The notes below the pieces were generated by a model. The model did no database searches. It saw only the letters and a program-made list of their open reading frames with translations, and was not told the DNA's origin. A stretch of 64,000 nucleotides of DNA from contig JAAWCD010000109.1 of NCBI GenBank assembly GCA_022793095.1, positions 52,260 through 116,259 of the forward strand. Reading direction: 5' to 3'. This document shows, one piece after another, positions 40,109-48,369 of this stretch; position 1 is the first letter of the stretch, and every line of letters begins with the position of its first letter. The position numbers were made by a program, and so were the translations under genes. The DNA comes from Oscillospiraceae bacterium (GTDB lineage Bacteria > Bacillota > Clostridia > Oscillospirales > Oscillospiraceae).

Positions 40109-41062
40109 ATGCTGGATGAAAGCATTCTGCGGGAGCTCCGCGCGGTCACGGAGGAGGAGCAGGCGATCCTGGACGGCCGGACCACCATTGACCGCAGCCT
40201 GTACATGAGGAGCCAGCGCAACGTGGTCAATAACGAGAAGCTGCTGTCCGACGGCAAGCTGATCACCCTGCGTCCCAGCACCCGCTTCATCCATTTCCCG
40301 GAGCACACCCACGACTATGTGGAGGTGGTGTACGGCTGTTCCGGCGTGGTGGAGCATATTGTGGACGGGAAATCCATCCGCCTCAAGCCCGGGGAGCTGC
40401 TGTTTCTGGGCCGGAAGGCGGCCCATCAGGTCTGCCGGGCGGGCCGGGAGGACATCGCCGTCAATTTCATCGTCCTGCCGGAGTTTTTCAGCGAGACTCT
40501 GTCCGCCATCGGCCAGGAGGCCACGCCCCTGCGGCAGTTTCTGCTGGACTGCCTGTTTCATCAGAGCATCGGCCCCAGCTGCCTCCATTTCCAGGTGGCG
40601 GAGGACAAGCCCATTCAAAACCTGGCGGAAAACCTGCTCATCACCCTTCTGCGGGACACGCCCAACCGCCGGAAGGTCAGCCAGATGACCATGACCCTGC
40701 TCTTTCTCCAGCTTCTGAGCCACACGGACAAGCTGGATTGGGACGACCAGGAGGACGCCATTCTGAAACTACTGCGCTACATTGAGGGCCACTACGTGGA
40801 GGCCAGCCTCACCGAAGCGGCCCGGCTGCTGTGTACCGACGTGTACAGCCTGTCCCGGCTCATCCGGAGCCAGACCGGAAAGACCTTCGTGCAGCTGGTC
40901 CAGGAAAAACGGCTCACCCAGGCGGCGTTCCTGCTGAAAAACACGTCCCAGAACGTGGACGATGTGGCCCAGGCGGTGGGCTATGAGAACATCAGCTACT
41001 TTCACCGAATTTTCAAGGCCGCTTTCGGGTGCTCTCCCCGTCAGTACCGCCTTGCAAAATAG
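40109..41062 (+). CDS. AraC-family regulator of rhamnose genes
   Basis: A 317-residue regulator with an N-terminal cupin (about 55-130: FIHFPEHTHDYVEVVYGCSG, the sugar-binding His-rich strand) and a C-terminal double helix-turn-helix (about 220-315: DVYSLSRLIRSQTGKTFVQL and VDDVAQAVGYENISYFHRIF). Its place directly before rhaB, in the same direction, makes L-rhamnose or rhamnulose its likely ligand, as for RhaR/RhaS. There is an 84-base gap to rhaB, so rhaBAD may have its own promoter. The -10 TATGAT at 40073 probably serves this gene. Confidence 0.88.
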   Translation: MLDESILRELRAVTEEEQAILDGRTTIDRSLYMRSQRNVVNNEKLLSDGKLITLRPSTRFIHFPEHTHDYVEVVYGCSGVVEHIVDGKSIRLKPGELLFLGRKAAHQVCRAGREDIAVNFIVLPEFFSETLSAIGQEATPLRQFLLDCLFHQSIGPSCLHFQVAEDKPIQNLAENLLITLLRDTPNRRKVSQMTMTLLFLQLLSHTDKLDWDDQEDAILKLLRYIEGHYVEASLTEAARLLCTDVYSLSRLIRSQTGKTFVQLVQEKRLTQAAFLLKNTSQNVDDVAQAVGYENISYFHRIFKAAFGCSPRQYRLAK

Positions 41063-41146
41063 GATACTTTTTTCTCAAACCAGGACCTCCTTCCTTGGGA
41101 TTTTTCATGATAACATCTGACCAAAGCGGAAAGGGAGGTTTTACCG

Positions 41147-42586
41147 TTGTACTATCTCGCCATTGACATCGGCGCGTCGTCCGGGCGGCACATTCTGGGC
41201 CATTTGGACCAGGGGCGCATGGTGCTGGAGGAGGTCTACCGGTTCGGCAACCAGCAGATTTCCCGGAACGGACACGACTGCTGGGACATGGACCACCTCT
41301 GGAAGGGCATTCTGGACGGCCTGAGCGCTTGCGGCTCCCTGGGAAAGATCCCCGCCACCATCGGCATCGACACCTGGGCGGTGGACTATGTGCTGCTGGA
41401 TGGTCAGGACCGGCCTCTAGGGGACGCCGTGGCCTACCGGGACCGCCGTACCGAGGGTATGGACCGGCTGGTGGAGGCGCTCATCCCCGCCAGGGAGCTG
41501 TATGCCCGCACCGGCATCCAGAAACAGAGCTTCAACACCATCTATCAGCTCATGGCCCTGAAGCAGGAGCACCCGGAGCAGCTGGAGCAGGCGGAACACC
41601 TGCTCATGATCCCCGACTACTTCCATTTCCGGCTCACCGGCGTAAAAAAGCAGGAGTACACCAACGCCACCTCCACCAATCTGGTCCACGCGGAGCGCGG
41701 GAGCTGGGATCTGGAGCTGATCGAACGGCTGGGCCTGCCCGCCCGTCTGTTCGGCCCCCTCTCCATGCCTGGGACCCCGGTGGGGGAGCTGCTGCCGGAG
41801 ATTCAGCGGCAGGTGGGCTTCAACGCCGCGGTGGTGCTTCCCGCCACCCATGACACCGGCTCGGCCTTCCTGGCGGTGCCGGCCCAGGATGAAAACGCGG
41901 TGTATCTGTCCAGCGGCACCTGGTCCCTGCTGGGGGTGGAAAACCAAGCCCCCATCACCACGGAGGAGAGCCGCAAGGCCAACTTCACCAACGAGGGCGG
42001 AGCCTGGCGCCGGTTCCGCTATCTGAAAAACATCATGGGCCTCTGGATGATCCAATCCATTCGCCGGGAACTGAACGGGAATGCCTATGTGGCGGGCCGG
42101 GAGAGCCGGTACGCCGGGGAAAAGCGCTGGAGCTTTTCCGATCTGATTGCGGCGGCGGAGGCCAGCGCTTATTCCGCGGAGGTGGACGCCAACGACAGCC
42201 GGTTCCTCGCGCCGGAGAGCATGATCGACGCCATCCGGAGCTTCTGCCAGGAGCGGGGGGAGCCGGCGCCTGAAACGGTGGGGGACCTTATGCGGTGCGT
42301 CTACATCAGTCTGGCCCGGTGCTACCGGGACGCCGTGGGGGAGCTGTCCGCCCTCACCGGAACGACTTACACCAGTGTCAACATTGTGGGCGGCGGCTGT
42401 CAGGACGGGTATCTCAATCAGCTGACCGCCAAGGCCCTGAGCCTGCCGGTCAGCGCCGGACCGGTGGAAGGCACGGCCATTGGAAATTTGATCGTTCAGA
42501 TGATCGCCGCCGGGGAGTTCCAGGATTTGCGGGAAGCCCGCGGCTGCGTTCGGAACAGTTTTGAAATCAAGGAGGTTTTACCATGA
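41147..42586 (+). CDS. rhaB: Rhamnulokinase
   Basis: A 479-residue FGGY-family kinase that phosphorylates L-rhamnulose to rhamnulose 1-phosphate. LAIDIGASSGRHILGHL at 4-20 is the phosphate-1 motif of RhaB; IGIDTWAVDYVLLD, HDCWDMDHLWKGIL, QSFNTIYQLMAL, THDTGSAFLAVPA and LSSGTWSLLGVE are conserved RhaB segments; VGGGCQDGYLNQLTA near 411-425 is the adenosine motif. The start is TTG at 41147, set by AGGGAGG; there is no ATG nearby. Its stop overlaps rhaA by four bases, so rhaB-rhaA-rhaD is a coupled operon. Confidence 0.95.
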   Translation: MYYLAIDIGASSGRHILGHLDQGRMVLEEVYRFGNQQISRNGHDCWDMDHLWKGILDGLSACGSLGKIPATIGIDTWAVDYVLLDGQDRPLGDAVAYRDRRTEGMDRLVEALIPARELYARTGIQKQSFNTIYQLMALKQEHPEQLEQAEHLLMIPDYFHFRLTGVKKQEYTNATSTNLVHAERGSWDLELIERLGLPARLFGPLSMPGTPVGELLPEIQRQVGFNAAVVLPATHDTGSAFLAVPAQDENAVYLSSGTWSLLGVENQAPITTEESRKANFTNEGGAWRRFRYLKNIMGLWMIQSIRRELNGNAYVAGRESRYAGEKRWSFSDLIAAAEASAYSAEVDANDSRFLAPESMIDAIRSFCQERGEPAPETVGDLMRCVYISLARCYRDAVGELSALTGTTYTSVNIVGGGCQDGYLNQLTAKALSLPVSAGPVEGTAIGNLIVQMIAAGEFQDLREARGCVRNSFEIKEVLP

Positions 42587-43839
42587 GCTACGAAGAATCG
42601 AAAAAAGCCTATGCCGCCTTCGGGGTGGACACGGACGCCGCGCTGGAAAAGCTGAAAACCGTCCCGGTCTCCCTTCACTGCTGGCAAGGGGACGACGTGC
42701 GGGGGTTCGGCACCGGCCCCTCCAAACCGCTCACCGGCGGCATTCAGACCACTGGAAACTATCCCGGCCGGGCCAGAACGCCGGAGGAGCTGATGGCGGA
42801 CCTGGATGTGGCGCTGTCCCTCTGCCCCGGCACGAAAAAAATCAACATTCACGCCAGCTACGCCATTTTTGAAGCCGGCGAATGGGCGGACCGGGACAAG
42901 CTGGAGCCCAAGCACTTCCAGAAATGGGTGGACTTCTGCAAGACTCGGGGCCTGGGGGCCGACTTCAACCCCACCTTCTTTTCCCATCCCAAGTGCGACC
43001 CGCTGACCCTCTCCTCACCCAATGAGGAGACCCGCCGGTTCTGGATCGGCCACGGCAAAGCTTGCGTCCGCATCTCTCAGTATCTGGCTCAAGAGCTGGG
43101 CCAGCCCTGTGTGATGAACATCTGGACCGGCGACGGATTCAAGGACATTCCCGGCGACCGGATGGGCCCCCGCGTGCGCTACAAGGAGGCCATTGACGAG
43201 ATTCTCTCCGAGCCCTATGACTTCCGGCTGGTCAAACCCTGCATGGAATCCAAGGTGTTCGGCATCGGCGTGGAGGCGTACACCGCCGGGTCCGCCGAGT
43301 TTGCCCTGAGCTACGCCGCCTTCAACAGAGACAAGTGCATCCCCCTGATGGACAACGGCCACTACCATCCCACCGAGGTGGTCAGCGACAAGATTCCCGC
43401 CCTGCTGGCCTTCTTCCCGGAAATCGCCCTTCATGTCACCCGGCCCATCCGCTGGGATTCCGACCATGTGGTGCTGTACGATGACGAAACTCGTGAGATC
43501 TGCCGGGAAATCGTCCGCTGCGGCGGGCTGGAAGGCCGGGTCAACATCGCCCTGGATTACTTTGACGCCTCCATCAATCGGGTCTCTGCCTGGACGGTTG
43601 GCTTCCGAAACCTGCAAAAGAGCCTGCTCTTCGCCCTGCTCCAGCCCAACGAGGCGTTGAAGGCGCTCCAGGACAGCGGCAACTTCACCCGGCTGATGGT
43701 GCTTCAGGAGGAGCTGAAAACCGCGCCGCTGGGGGAAGTCTGGGCGGAGTACTGCCGCCGCTGCGGCGTCCCCGGCGACGGAGAATGGTTCCAGACGGTT
43801 GAAACATACGAGTCAGATGTGCTCGGTAAGAGAGGATGA
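42583..43839 (+). CDS. rhaA: L-rhamnose isomerase
   Basis: A 418-residue enzyme converting L-rhamnose to L-rhamnulose, the first step of the pathway. LHCWQGDDVRGFG, LGADFNPTFFSHPKC, MNIWTGDGFKDIPGDR, PLMDNGHYHPTE and ARPIRWDSDHVVL-type (here TRPIRWDSDHVVL) segments carry the metal-binding and catalytic residues of RhaA and make the assignment firm. Length matches RhaA of Firmicutes and E. coli (about 419). Its ATG overlaps the rhaB stop region and AAGGAGG precedes it. Confidence 0.97.
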   Translation: MSYEESKKAYAAFGVDTDAALEKLKTVPVSLHCWQGDDVRGFGTGPSKPLTGGIQTTGNYPGRARTPEELMADLDVALSLCPGTKKINIHASYAIFEAGEWADRDKLEPKHFQKWVDFCKTRGLGADFNPTFFSHPKCDPLTLSSPNEETRRFWIGHGKACVRISQYLAQELGQPCVMNIWTGDGFKDIPGDRMGPRVRYKEAIDEILSEPYDFRLVKPCMESKVFGIGVEAYTAGSAEFALSYAAFNRDKCIPLMDNGHYHPTEVVSDKIPALLAFFPEIALHVTRPIRWDSDHVVLYDDETREICREIVRCGGLEGRVNIALDYFDASINRVSAWTVGFRNLQKSLLFALLQPNEALKALQDSGNFTRLMVLQEELKTAPLGEVWAEYCRRCGVPGDGEWFQTVETYESDVLGKRG

Positions 43840-44657
43840 GCGGCATGAAGGATATTTTGAACGCTCCATTTCTGGTGGAGATGGTCCGCACCACAGCCAA
43901 CATGTACCAGCACGGCTGGGACGAGCGAAACGGGGGCAACCTCAGCCTGCGGCTCAGCGAGGCGGAGATGTCGGAGTACCTGGACCTCAAGCAGGTGCTT
44001 CGGGAGATTCCCACCGGCTTCGACGCCCCGGCTCTGGACGGGATGTACTTTCTGGTGACCGGCACGGGCAAGTACTTCAAGAATGTGCAGTACGACCCGG
44101 CCCGGAATCTAGGCCTCATCCGGATCACGGATTCCGGCCGGACCGCCCAGCTGCTTTGGGGTTACTCGGACGGAGGAAAATTTACCTCCGAGCTGCCCGC
44201 CCACCTGATGAGCCACGCTGCCCGGCTTCAGGTGAATCCGGAAAACAAGGTGGTCATGCACTGCCATCCGGCCAATCTGCTGGCCATGACCTATGTGCAC
44301 AACCTGGACAGCCGGGCCTTTACCCGGACCTTGTGGCAGATGTGTACCGAGTGCATTGTGGTGTTCCCGGATGGGGTGAACGTACTGCCCTGGATGCTCT
44401 GCGGCACCAACGAGATTGGCGTTGCCACGGCGGAGCAGATGGGCACCGCCCGGCTGGTGGTCTGGGCTCAGCACGGCATTTACGGCGCGGGTGCGGACCT
44501 GGATGAGACCTTCGGTCTCATTGAGACAGCGGAAAAGGCGGCGGAAATCTACATGAAAATCGCCCATCTGCCCCGGCTGAACACCATCACCGGCAATCAG
44601 ATGCGGCAGCTGGCGGAGCACTTCCATGTGGTGCCCAGAGAGGGATTTTTAGTATAA
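43836..44657 (+). CDS. rhaD: Rhamnulose-1-phosphate aldolase
   Basis: A 273-residue class II aldolase that splits rhamnulose 1-phosphate into DHAP and L-lactaldehyde. GWDERNGGNLSLRL near 28-41 is the substrate-binding loop, AHLMSHAARLQ and VVMHCHPANLLAMTYV supply zinc ligands, and WAQHGIYGAGADLDETFGLIE near 210-230 carries the third His and family signature. ATGA at 43836 couples it to rhaA. It is the last gene of the operon and the last intact gene before the right-hand direct repeat. No lactaldehyde dehydrogenase or reductase gene is nearby. Confidence 0.96.
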   Translation: MSGMKDILNAPFLVEMVRTTANMYQHGWDERNGGNLSLRLSEAEMSEYLDLKQVLREIPTGFDAPALDGMYFLVTGTGKYFKNVQYDPARNLGLIRITDSGRTAQLLWGYSDGGKFTSELPAHLMSHAARLQVNPENKVVMHCHPANLLAMTYVHNLDSRAFTRTLWQMCTECIVVFPDGVNVLPWMLCGTNEIGVATAEQMGTARLVVWAQHGIYGAGADLDETFGLIETAEKAAEIYMKIAHLPRLNTITGNQMRQLAEHFHVVPREGFLV

Positions 44658-44827
44658 ATTTACGCTGGAATCTATCATGTTCCTTGGCTTTTGACCCTTA
44701 CTGCGGCGGCATCGGTCAATACAGCTCAATGCAAGATAAAACAATCATTCTCAAAAAGGCAGCAATTGCAGTGCATTGTGGGATTTGTGGGCATGAGATA
44801 AAACGGTATAAACTTCACTCAGTCCAA

Positions 44828-44884
44828 TTCAGACCCCTCCTTCTCCGCCAACGCAAACCCCTTGGAACTGTAAGGTTCCAAGGG
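44828..44884 (+). repeat. Right direct repeat (attR-like): tRNA-Ser 3' end remnant
   Basis: The sequence from the T loop through CTTCTCCGCCA and on into AAACCCCTTGGAAC...GTTCC repeats bases 9629-9685, with three differences. No tRNA 5' part precedes it. It is oriented the same way as the intact tRNA-Ser gene. The stretch 44658-44827 before it contains no gene I can support. Confidence 0.7.
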
Positions 44885-44899
44885 TACCGCACCCTATGA

Positions 44900-45072
44900 G
44901 GCGAGACAGCCCCACAGATTGCGGAGCCGGCAGGGGGAGCCCTATGTGCCTTTGTGAAAGAAGCGGAAGAGAACGGGGGTTCCCCCGGTTCTGAGGCGCT
45001 GAAACGCCTGTTTGACGCCTGCGGTCCCTGCCTGATGCTGAGCGATGAGCTGGTGGCCTATGCCAAAACCAG
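44900..45072 (+). pseudogene. Relic of a DUF499-type ATPase gene (possible defence gene)
   Basis: An open frame without a start reads GALCAFVKEAEENG, SPGSEALKRLFDACGP and CLMLSDELVAYAKT. This resembles the Walker B region (hydrophobic run followed by D-E) of DUF499 AAA-like proteins, which occur in BREX-related and other defence islands, where a segment like LRRLFxxxGPCLxLxDExVAY is common. Only about 57 residues remain of a protein that normally exceeds 900, so it is a fragment. The match is from memory of the family pattern and is not certain. Confidence 0.4.
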
Positions 45073-45284
45073 GGTCAGCCCCGGCCTCCCGCGGCCTGAA
45101 TGCGCGCGATGCGCGCGGTGTTGAGGCGTCCCGGATCCGGCTAGGCATTGTGCCGCCCAGGCGGAACTTTTGCCGCCAAGACGCGTGCACCGATTCAATC
45201 AGTGGTTCCTGAAATGTAAGCATGGGGGAACAGAACAAACCGTGCCTTGGTGTATGCCGAAGCTTGCTTGTTGGTTCTTTCCGT

Positions 45285-45343
45285 CCCCCCAAGCCGCTAA
45301 AAGGACCGGCGCGTTGCGCCGGTCCTTTTAGCGGCTTGGGGGG
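45285..45343. terminator. Perfect 28-bp palindrome between relic and MATE gene
   Basis: CCCCCCAAGCCGCTAAAAGG...GGCGC and its exact complement are separated by only GTT, giving a 28-bp perfect stem. It ends eight bases from the MATE stop codon and may terminate it on the minus strand, though no T run follows. Such perfect arms could also be the end of a former transposon. The rest of 45073-45284 shows no gene. Confidence 0.55.
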
Positions 45344-45350
45344 AAAATCA

Positions 45351-46766
45351 TCATTGGGCCGCTTTCTCCTTACAGGTGTCCTGGGTCAGTTTCTTCATCC
45401 ACTGATATTTCCGAAACCGCAGAAATGTGGGCAGGCCCTTGAAGATCTGGTCGGACTGGATCACCAGCACAACCGCCTCCACCGGCCACCGCCACCAGAA
45501 GGCGGCCAGGAAAGACAACGGCATCACGATGCACCAGGTGGAAATCAGGTTCATCTTCATCGTAAACCCGGTGTCGCCGCCCCCCTGGATGATACCAAAG
45601 CTCACCGGCATCTGGTAAGACATTCCCACCATAACGACACTCATGACGGCGATAAGGTTCACCGCCATGTCCGATGCCGGCAGGGTCAGGGTATACAAGG
45701 ACACCAGCGGGCGGCGCAGCAGGAACAGCGCCGCGCCCAGCACCGCGCCGATCAGCACATCGATCACGGCCATGGTCCGGGCGTCCGACCTGACGCGCTT
45801 CCTGTCGCCCCGGCCAATGGCGTTGCCGATCATCACGGCGGAGACAGAGGACATGGCAATTACAATCACCTTCAGATACTGGTAGAACGTGGTGGCGATG
45901 GAATTGGCCGCGATGGCGTCATCTGACAGATGGCCTAAAATCGCCGTCTGCATGGGGACTGAAATCCCCCACAGCACTTGGGAAATCATAATGGGCAAGT
46001 AAACCCTGGCAAAGTCCCGCCGCAGGCCCTTGTCCCGCCTCCAAGCCTCCCCGCCGCTGAACAGCCGGAGTTTTTTGTCGTAGTTTAACACATAGAGCAG
46101 AACGATGAGCAGTTCCAGCACCCGAGCTGTAAGGGTGCCAACAGCCGCACCCAGAATACCCAGCTCCGGGAATCCAAAGCGGCCAAAAATCAGGGTGTAG
46201 TTGATGCCCACATTGACAACGAGGGAAACCACAGAGATGTAGAACGAGATATTGACAATTCCTACACTACGCAAGGCCGCCATGAGCACGTTGGTCAGGA
46301 TGAACAGCGCAAAGGTCCACTGGATCAGCGACAGATACTGTGCTCCCTCCGCCACAATCTCCGCGGAATCCGTAAACAGATACAGCAGCGGCTCCGGGAA
46401 CAGGATGCAGACGGCGATGACCGCCGCGCTGATGGCCGCGCCCAGCTTGAGGGCGATTCCAGTGAGCGTCCGAACCGGTCCTACGCGTCCCTGTCCCCAG
46501 TACTGCGCCCCCAGCGCCACCAGCGCGTTCCCGATAGACAGGGCAAATTGCTGTACCATGAAAAACACCTGGTTTACCGTAGCGGCGGCGGAAAGGGACG
46601 CCTGGCTGTAGGTTCCCAGCATAATGTTGTCCGCCATGTTCACGCTGTAGGCCACCAGGTTTTGCAGCGCCACCACGAGGAGCATTTGAAAGAGCGTTTT
46701 GTAGAATCCGCTGTCCGCTGTAAAAAAAGGTTCTCGGATTGCTTTTTGACTTGTCATATCGCCCAT
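45351..46766 (-). CDS. MATE-family multidrug efflux transporter
   Basis: A 471-residue, 12-helix MATE protein. YSVNMADNIMLGTYSQASLSA near 38-58 and NVGINYTLIFGRFGFPELGI near 180-200 are the two repeat signatures of the family (MatE domains), and LGHLSDDAIAANSIATTFYQ near 285 begins the second half. It would export cationic drugs or metabolites in exchange for Na+ or H+. I take ATG 46766, preceded by AGGGGG, as start. It is a single gene on the minus strand; the 248 bases upstream (46767-47014) hold the LysR terminator and no other supported gene. Confidence 0.9.
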   Translation of the reverse strand: MGDMTSQKAIREPFFTADSGFYKTLFQMLLVVALQNLVAYSVNMADNIMLGTYSQASLSAAATVNQVFFMVQQFALSIGNALVALGAQYWGQGRVGPVRTLTGIALKLGAAISAAVIAVCILFPEPLLYLFTDSAEIVAEGAQYLSLIQWTFALFILTNVLMAALRSVGIVNISFYISVVSLVVNVGINYTLIFGRFGFPELGILGAAVGTLTARVLELLIVLLYVLNYDKKLRLFSGGEAWRRDKGLRRDFARVYLPIMISQVLWGISVPMQTAILGHLSDDAIAANSIATTFYQYLKVIVIAMSSVSAVMIGNAIGRGDRKRVRSDARTMAVIDVLIGAVLGAALFLLRRPLVSLYTLTLPASDMAVNLIAVMSVVMVGMSYQMPVSFGIIQGGGDTGFTMKMNLISTWCIVMPLSFLAAFWWRWPVEAVVLVIQSDQIFKGLPTFLRFRKYQWMKKLTQDTCKEKAAQ

Positions 46767-46980
46767 GATTCCCCCTGCTCTGTGTATTTCACGCATTACA
46801 GCATGGGTAAGTATATCACACTGCCCAGGGAAAAGCAATTCAATCTGTCTCCTGGTCCTGCTGGTAAAGCGCCTGGGTGGACGCCTCAAACTCGCCGCTG
46901 AAGCGGGCTGACTCCTGCCAAAGGCCCACCCCCTTTGACAGTTTGTTTTCCCTTCCTAACAGGATCTCAATTATAGGAAA

Positions 46981-47014
46981 GCAGAGCGCTTTGAAACGTT
47001 TCAAAGTGCTCTGC
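46981..47014 (-). terminator. Terminator after LysR gene
   Basis: GCAGAGCGCTTTGAAAC pairs with GTTTCAAAGTGCTCTGC (one G-T pair), directly at the LysR stop codon, followed on the minus strand by TTTCC. Confidence 0.7.
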
Positions 47015-47935
47015 TCAGCTTGTCTGCTGATAGCGCCCGCACTCCTCCTGAAGGGCGGCAATCACGGCCTTCTGAAGGCTGCTTTGGGTCCGCTCCTTGT
47101 AGACCAGCCCTACCATACTGGTCAGCTGGAGTCCGTCGATGGGCAGAGGGATCATTTGAGAGTGATACATGGCGTTTCCACAGGCTATACACCGGCGGGG
47201 AACCACGGTAAACGCCCGTTCACGGGCCTGAATCAGACGCAGAGGCGCAATATCGTTGATACGGAAAATCTGGTTGGTGCAGCCATGCCGGGTGAACAGC
47301 TCTGCCACCCAACGGTTCATCGCCTTTTTATAAGAGCCGTAGGGGTACTGGAGCAGATCCTCCGCCTTTACCCGGTCCCGCCGGGCCAGGGGATGGGGCT
47401 CGACCACCGAGACGCACATCTCCTCCTCAAACAGGGGCTGATATTGAACGGCGCCGCTCTGGACGGCTGCCGTCAGCCGTTCCTCGTCCAGGTCGCACAG
47501 CTGAATCATGCCCAAATCTACCGCGCCGCTTTCGACCTCCTGCAAAATGCTCGCGCTGTCGTCCTCCTGGAGGGTAAGCAGAACGGAAGTATGGGCCCGC
47601 TCGACCCGAAGCTTGACCTCAACCAGCACCTGCGCGCAATAGTGGGGGGTGGAGGCGACCCGGAGCTCTCCCGTCAAGCTGGCATCCTGGCACAGGCGGA
47701 AGATTTCGTCCGCACCAGCCAGGATGTGGCGGGCCTGATCCAGCACCCGCTCTCCCAAAGGGGTGAACTGAATGCCCCGGTTCCCCCGAATGATCAGCTG
47801 AGCGTTCAGCTCCAGTTCCAGCTCCCGGATGGAGACGCTCAGAGAAGGCTGTGAGATGTAAAGGGCCTCTGCGGCTTTGGAAAAGGTGCCGTATTCGTGC
47901 AGGGAAATAAGCTGTTGGAGCTGAGCCAGTTTCAT
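47015..47935 (-). CDS. LysR-family regulator divergent from reductase operon
   Basis: A 306-residue LysR-type regulator. The winged helix-turn-helix is at 1-60 (LQQLISLHEYGTFSKAAEAL, ISQPSLSVSIRELEL) and the effector-binding domain at about 90-300. It is divergent from the ferredoxin/flavoprotein operon with a 191-base gap, the usual layout when such a regulator controls its neighbour. The gap contains CTATAG repeated 13 bases apart (48026-48044) near the operon promoter, a candidate binding place. The inducer is probably the substrate of the flavoprotein. Confidence 0.9.
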   Translation of the reverse strand: MKLAQLQQLISLHEYGTFSKAAEALYISQPSLSVSIRELELELNAQLIIRGNRGIQFTPLGERVLDQARHILAGADEIFRLCQDASLTGELRVASTPHYCAQVLVEVKLRVERAHTSVLLTLQEDDSASILQEVESGAVDLGMIQLCDLDEERLTAAVQSGAVQYQPLFEEEMCVSVVEPHPLARRDRVKAEDLLQYPYGSYKKAMNRWVAELFTRHGCTNQIFRINDIAPLRLIQARERAFTVVPRRCIACGNAMYHSQMIPLPIDGLQLTSMVGLVYKERTQSSLQKAVIAALQEECGRYQQTS

Positions 47936-48061
47936 GAGTATTCCCCCAAAGCGATTTTATTTTTCTATTCTACAGGAAGAGTGCCCAGCTTTCAAGCCTG
48001 TTTAAAAGGAAAAATCTGTCTTCCTATAGGGAGACACTATAGCACTATTAAAAGTGCGTAT

Positions 48062-48090
48062 TTTACAAACAGAGTCCCTTTCGCTATGAT
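48062..48090 (+). promoter_or_regulatory. Promoter of ferredoxin-flavoprotein operon
   Basis: TTTACA (48062-48067) and TATGAT (48085-48090) have a 17-base spacer. The CTATAG pair lies about 20-40 bases upstream, as expected for LysR activation. Confidence 0.6.
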
Positions 48091-48126
48091 GATTTCGACA
48101 AATATAACAACAGAGGAGCTGAGCAT

Positions 48127-48369
48127 ATGCCACCAGTGATTAACCGCGACAAATGTGTGAAATGCACCCTCTGCGCCCAGATCTGTCCTCTGGACGTGAT
48201 CCGCGTGGAGGGCCCGGACCGCGACATAGTGGTCCGCTATCCGGATGAGTGCTGGCACTGCCGGGCCTGCGCCATTGAGTGCCCCAAGGAGGCCATCACC
48301 ATGCGCTATCCCCTGTCCCACATGATGTTTACCATGACGGTTCCTGAGAAAAAGGAGGCGAGTAATTGA
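48127..48369 (+). CDS. Two-cluster ferredoxin (AprB-like)
   Basis: An 80-residue protein with two 4Fe-4S motifs: CVKCTLCAQICP near 10-21 and CWHCRACAIECP near 42-53. The spacing and the following PKEAITMRYPL resemble the N-terminal part of adenylylsulfate reductase beta subunits, but it is shorter than AprB (about 150). It probably passes electrons to the flavoprotein encoded next. Its TGA overlaps the ATG of that gene. GAGGAG precedes the ATG. Confidence 0.88.
   Translation: MPPVINRDKCVKCTLCAQICPLDVIRVEGPDRDIVVRYPDECWHCRACAIECPKEAITMRYPLSHMMFTMTVPEKKEASN

Larger units (their letters stand above)
9652..44884. mobile_element. Putative 35-kb genomic island bounded by tRNA-Ser repeats
   Basis: The interval between the intact tRNA-Ser and a second copy of its 3' end holds the primase-RT-nitrilase gene and the whole rhamnoside locus. 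The two boundaries have the structure of attL and attR in direct orientation. I see no integrase, excisionase or relaxase inside, so it is either a decayed element, one mobilised in trans, or two older events sharing one site. Base composition does not differ visibly from the flanks. It is an inference from the repeat. Confidence 0.45.

Noticed and set aside
44684..44899. 71-codon plus-strand frame across the attR-like repeat
   Set aside because: It has no ribosome site and ends in the tRNA remnant and terminator copy; no family resemblance.
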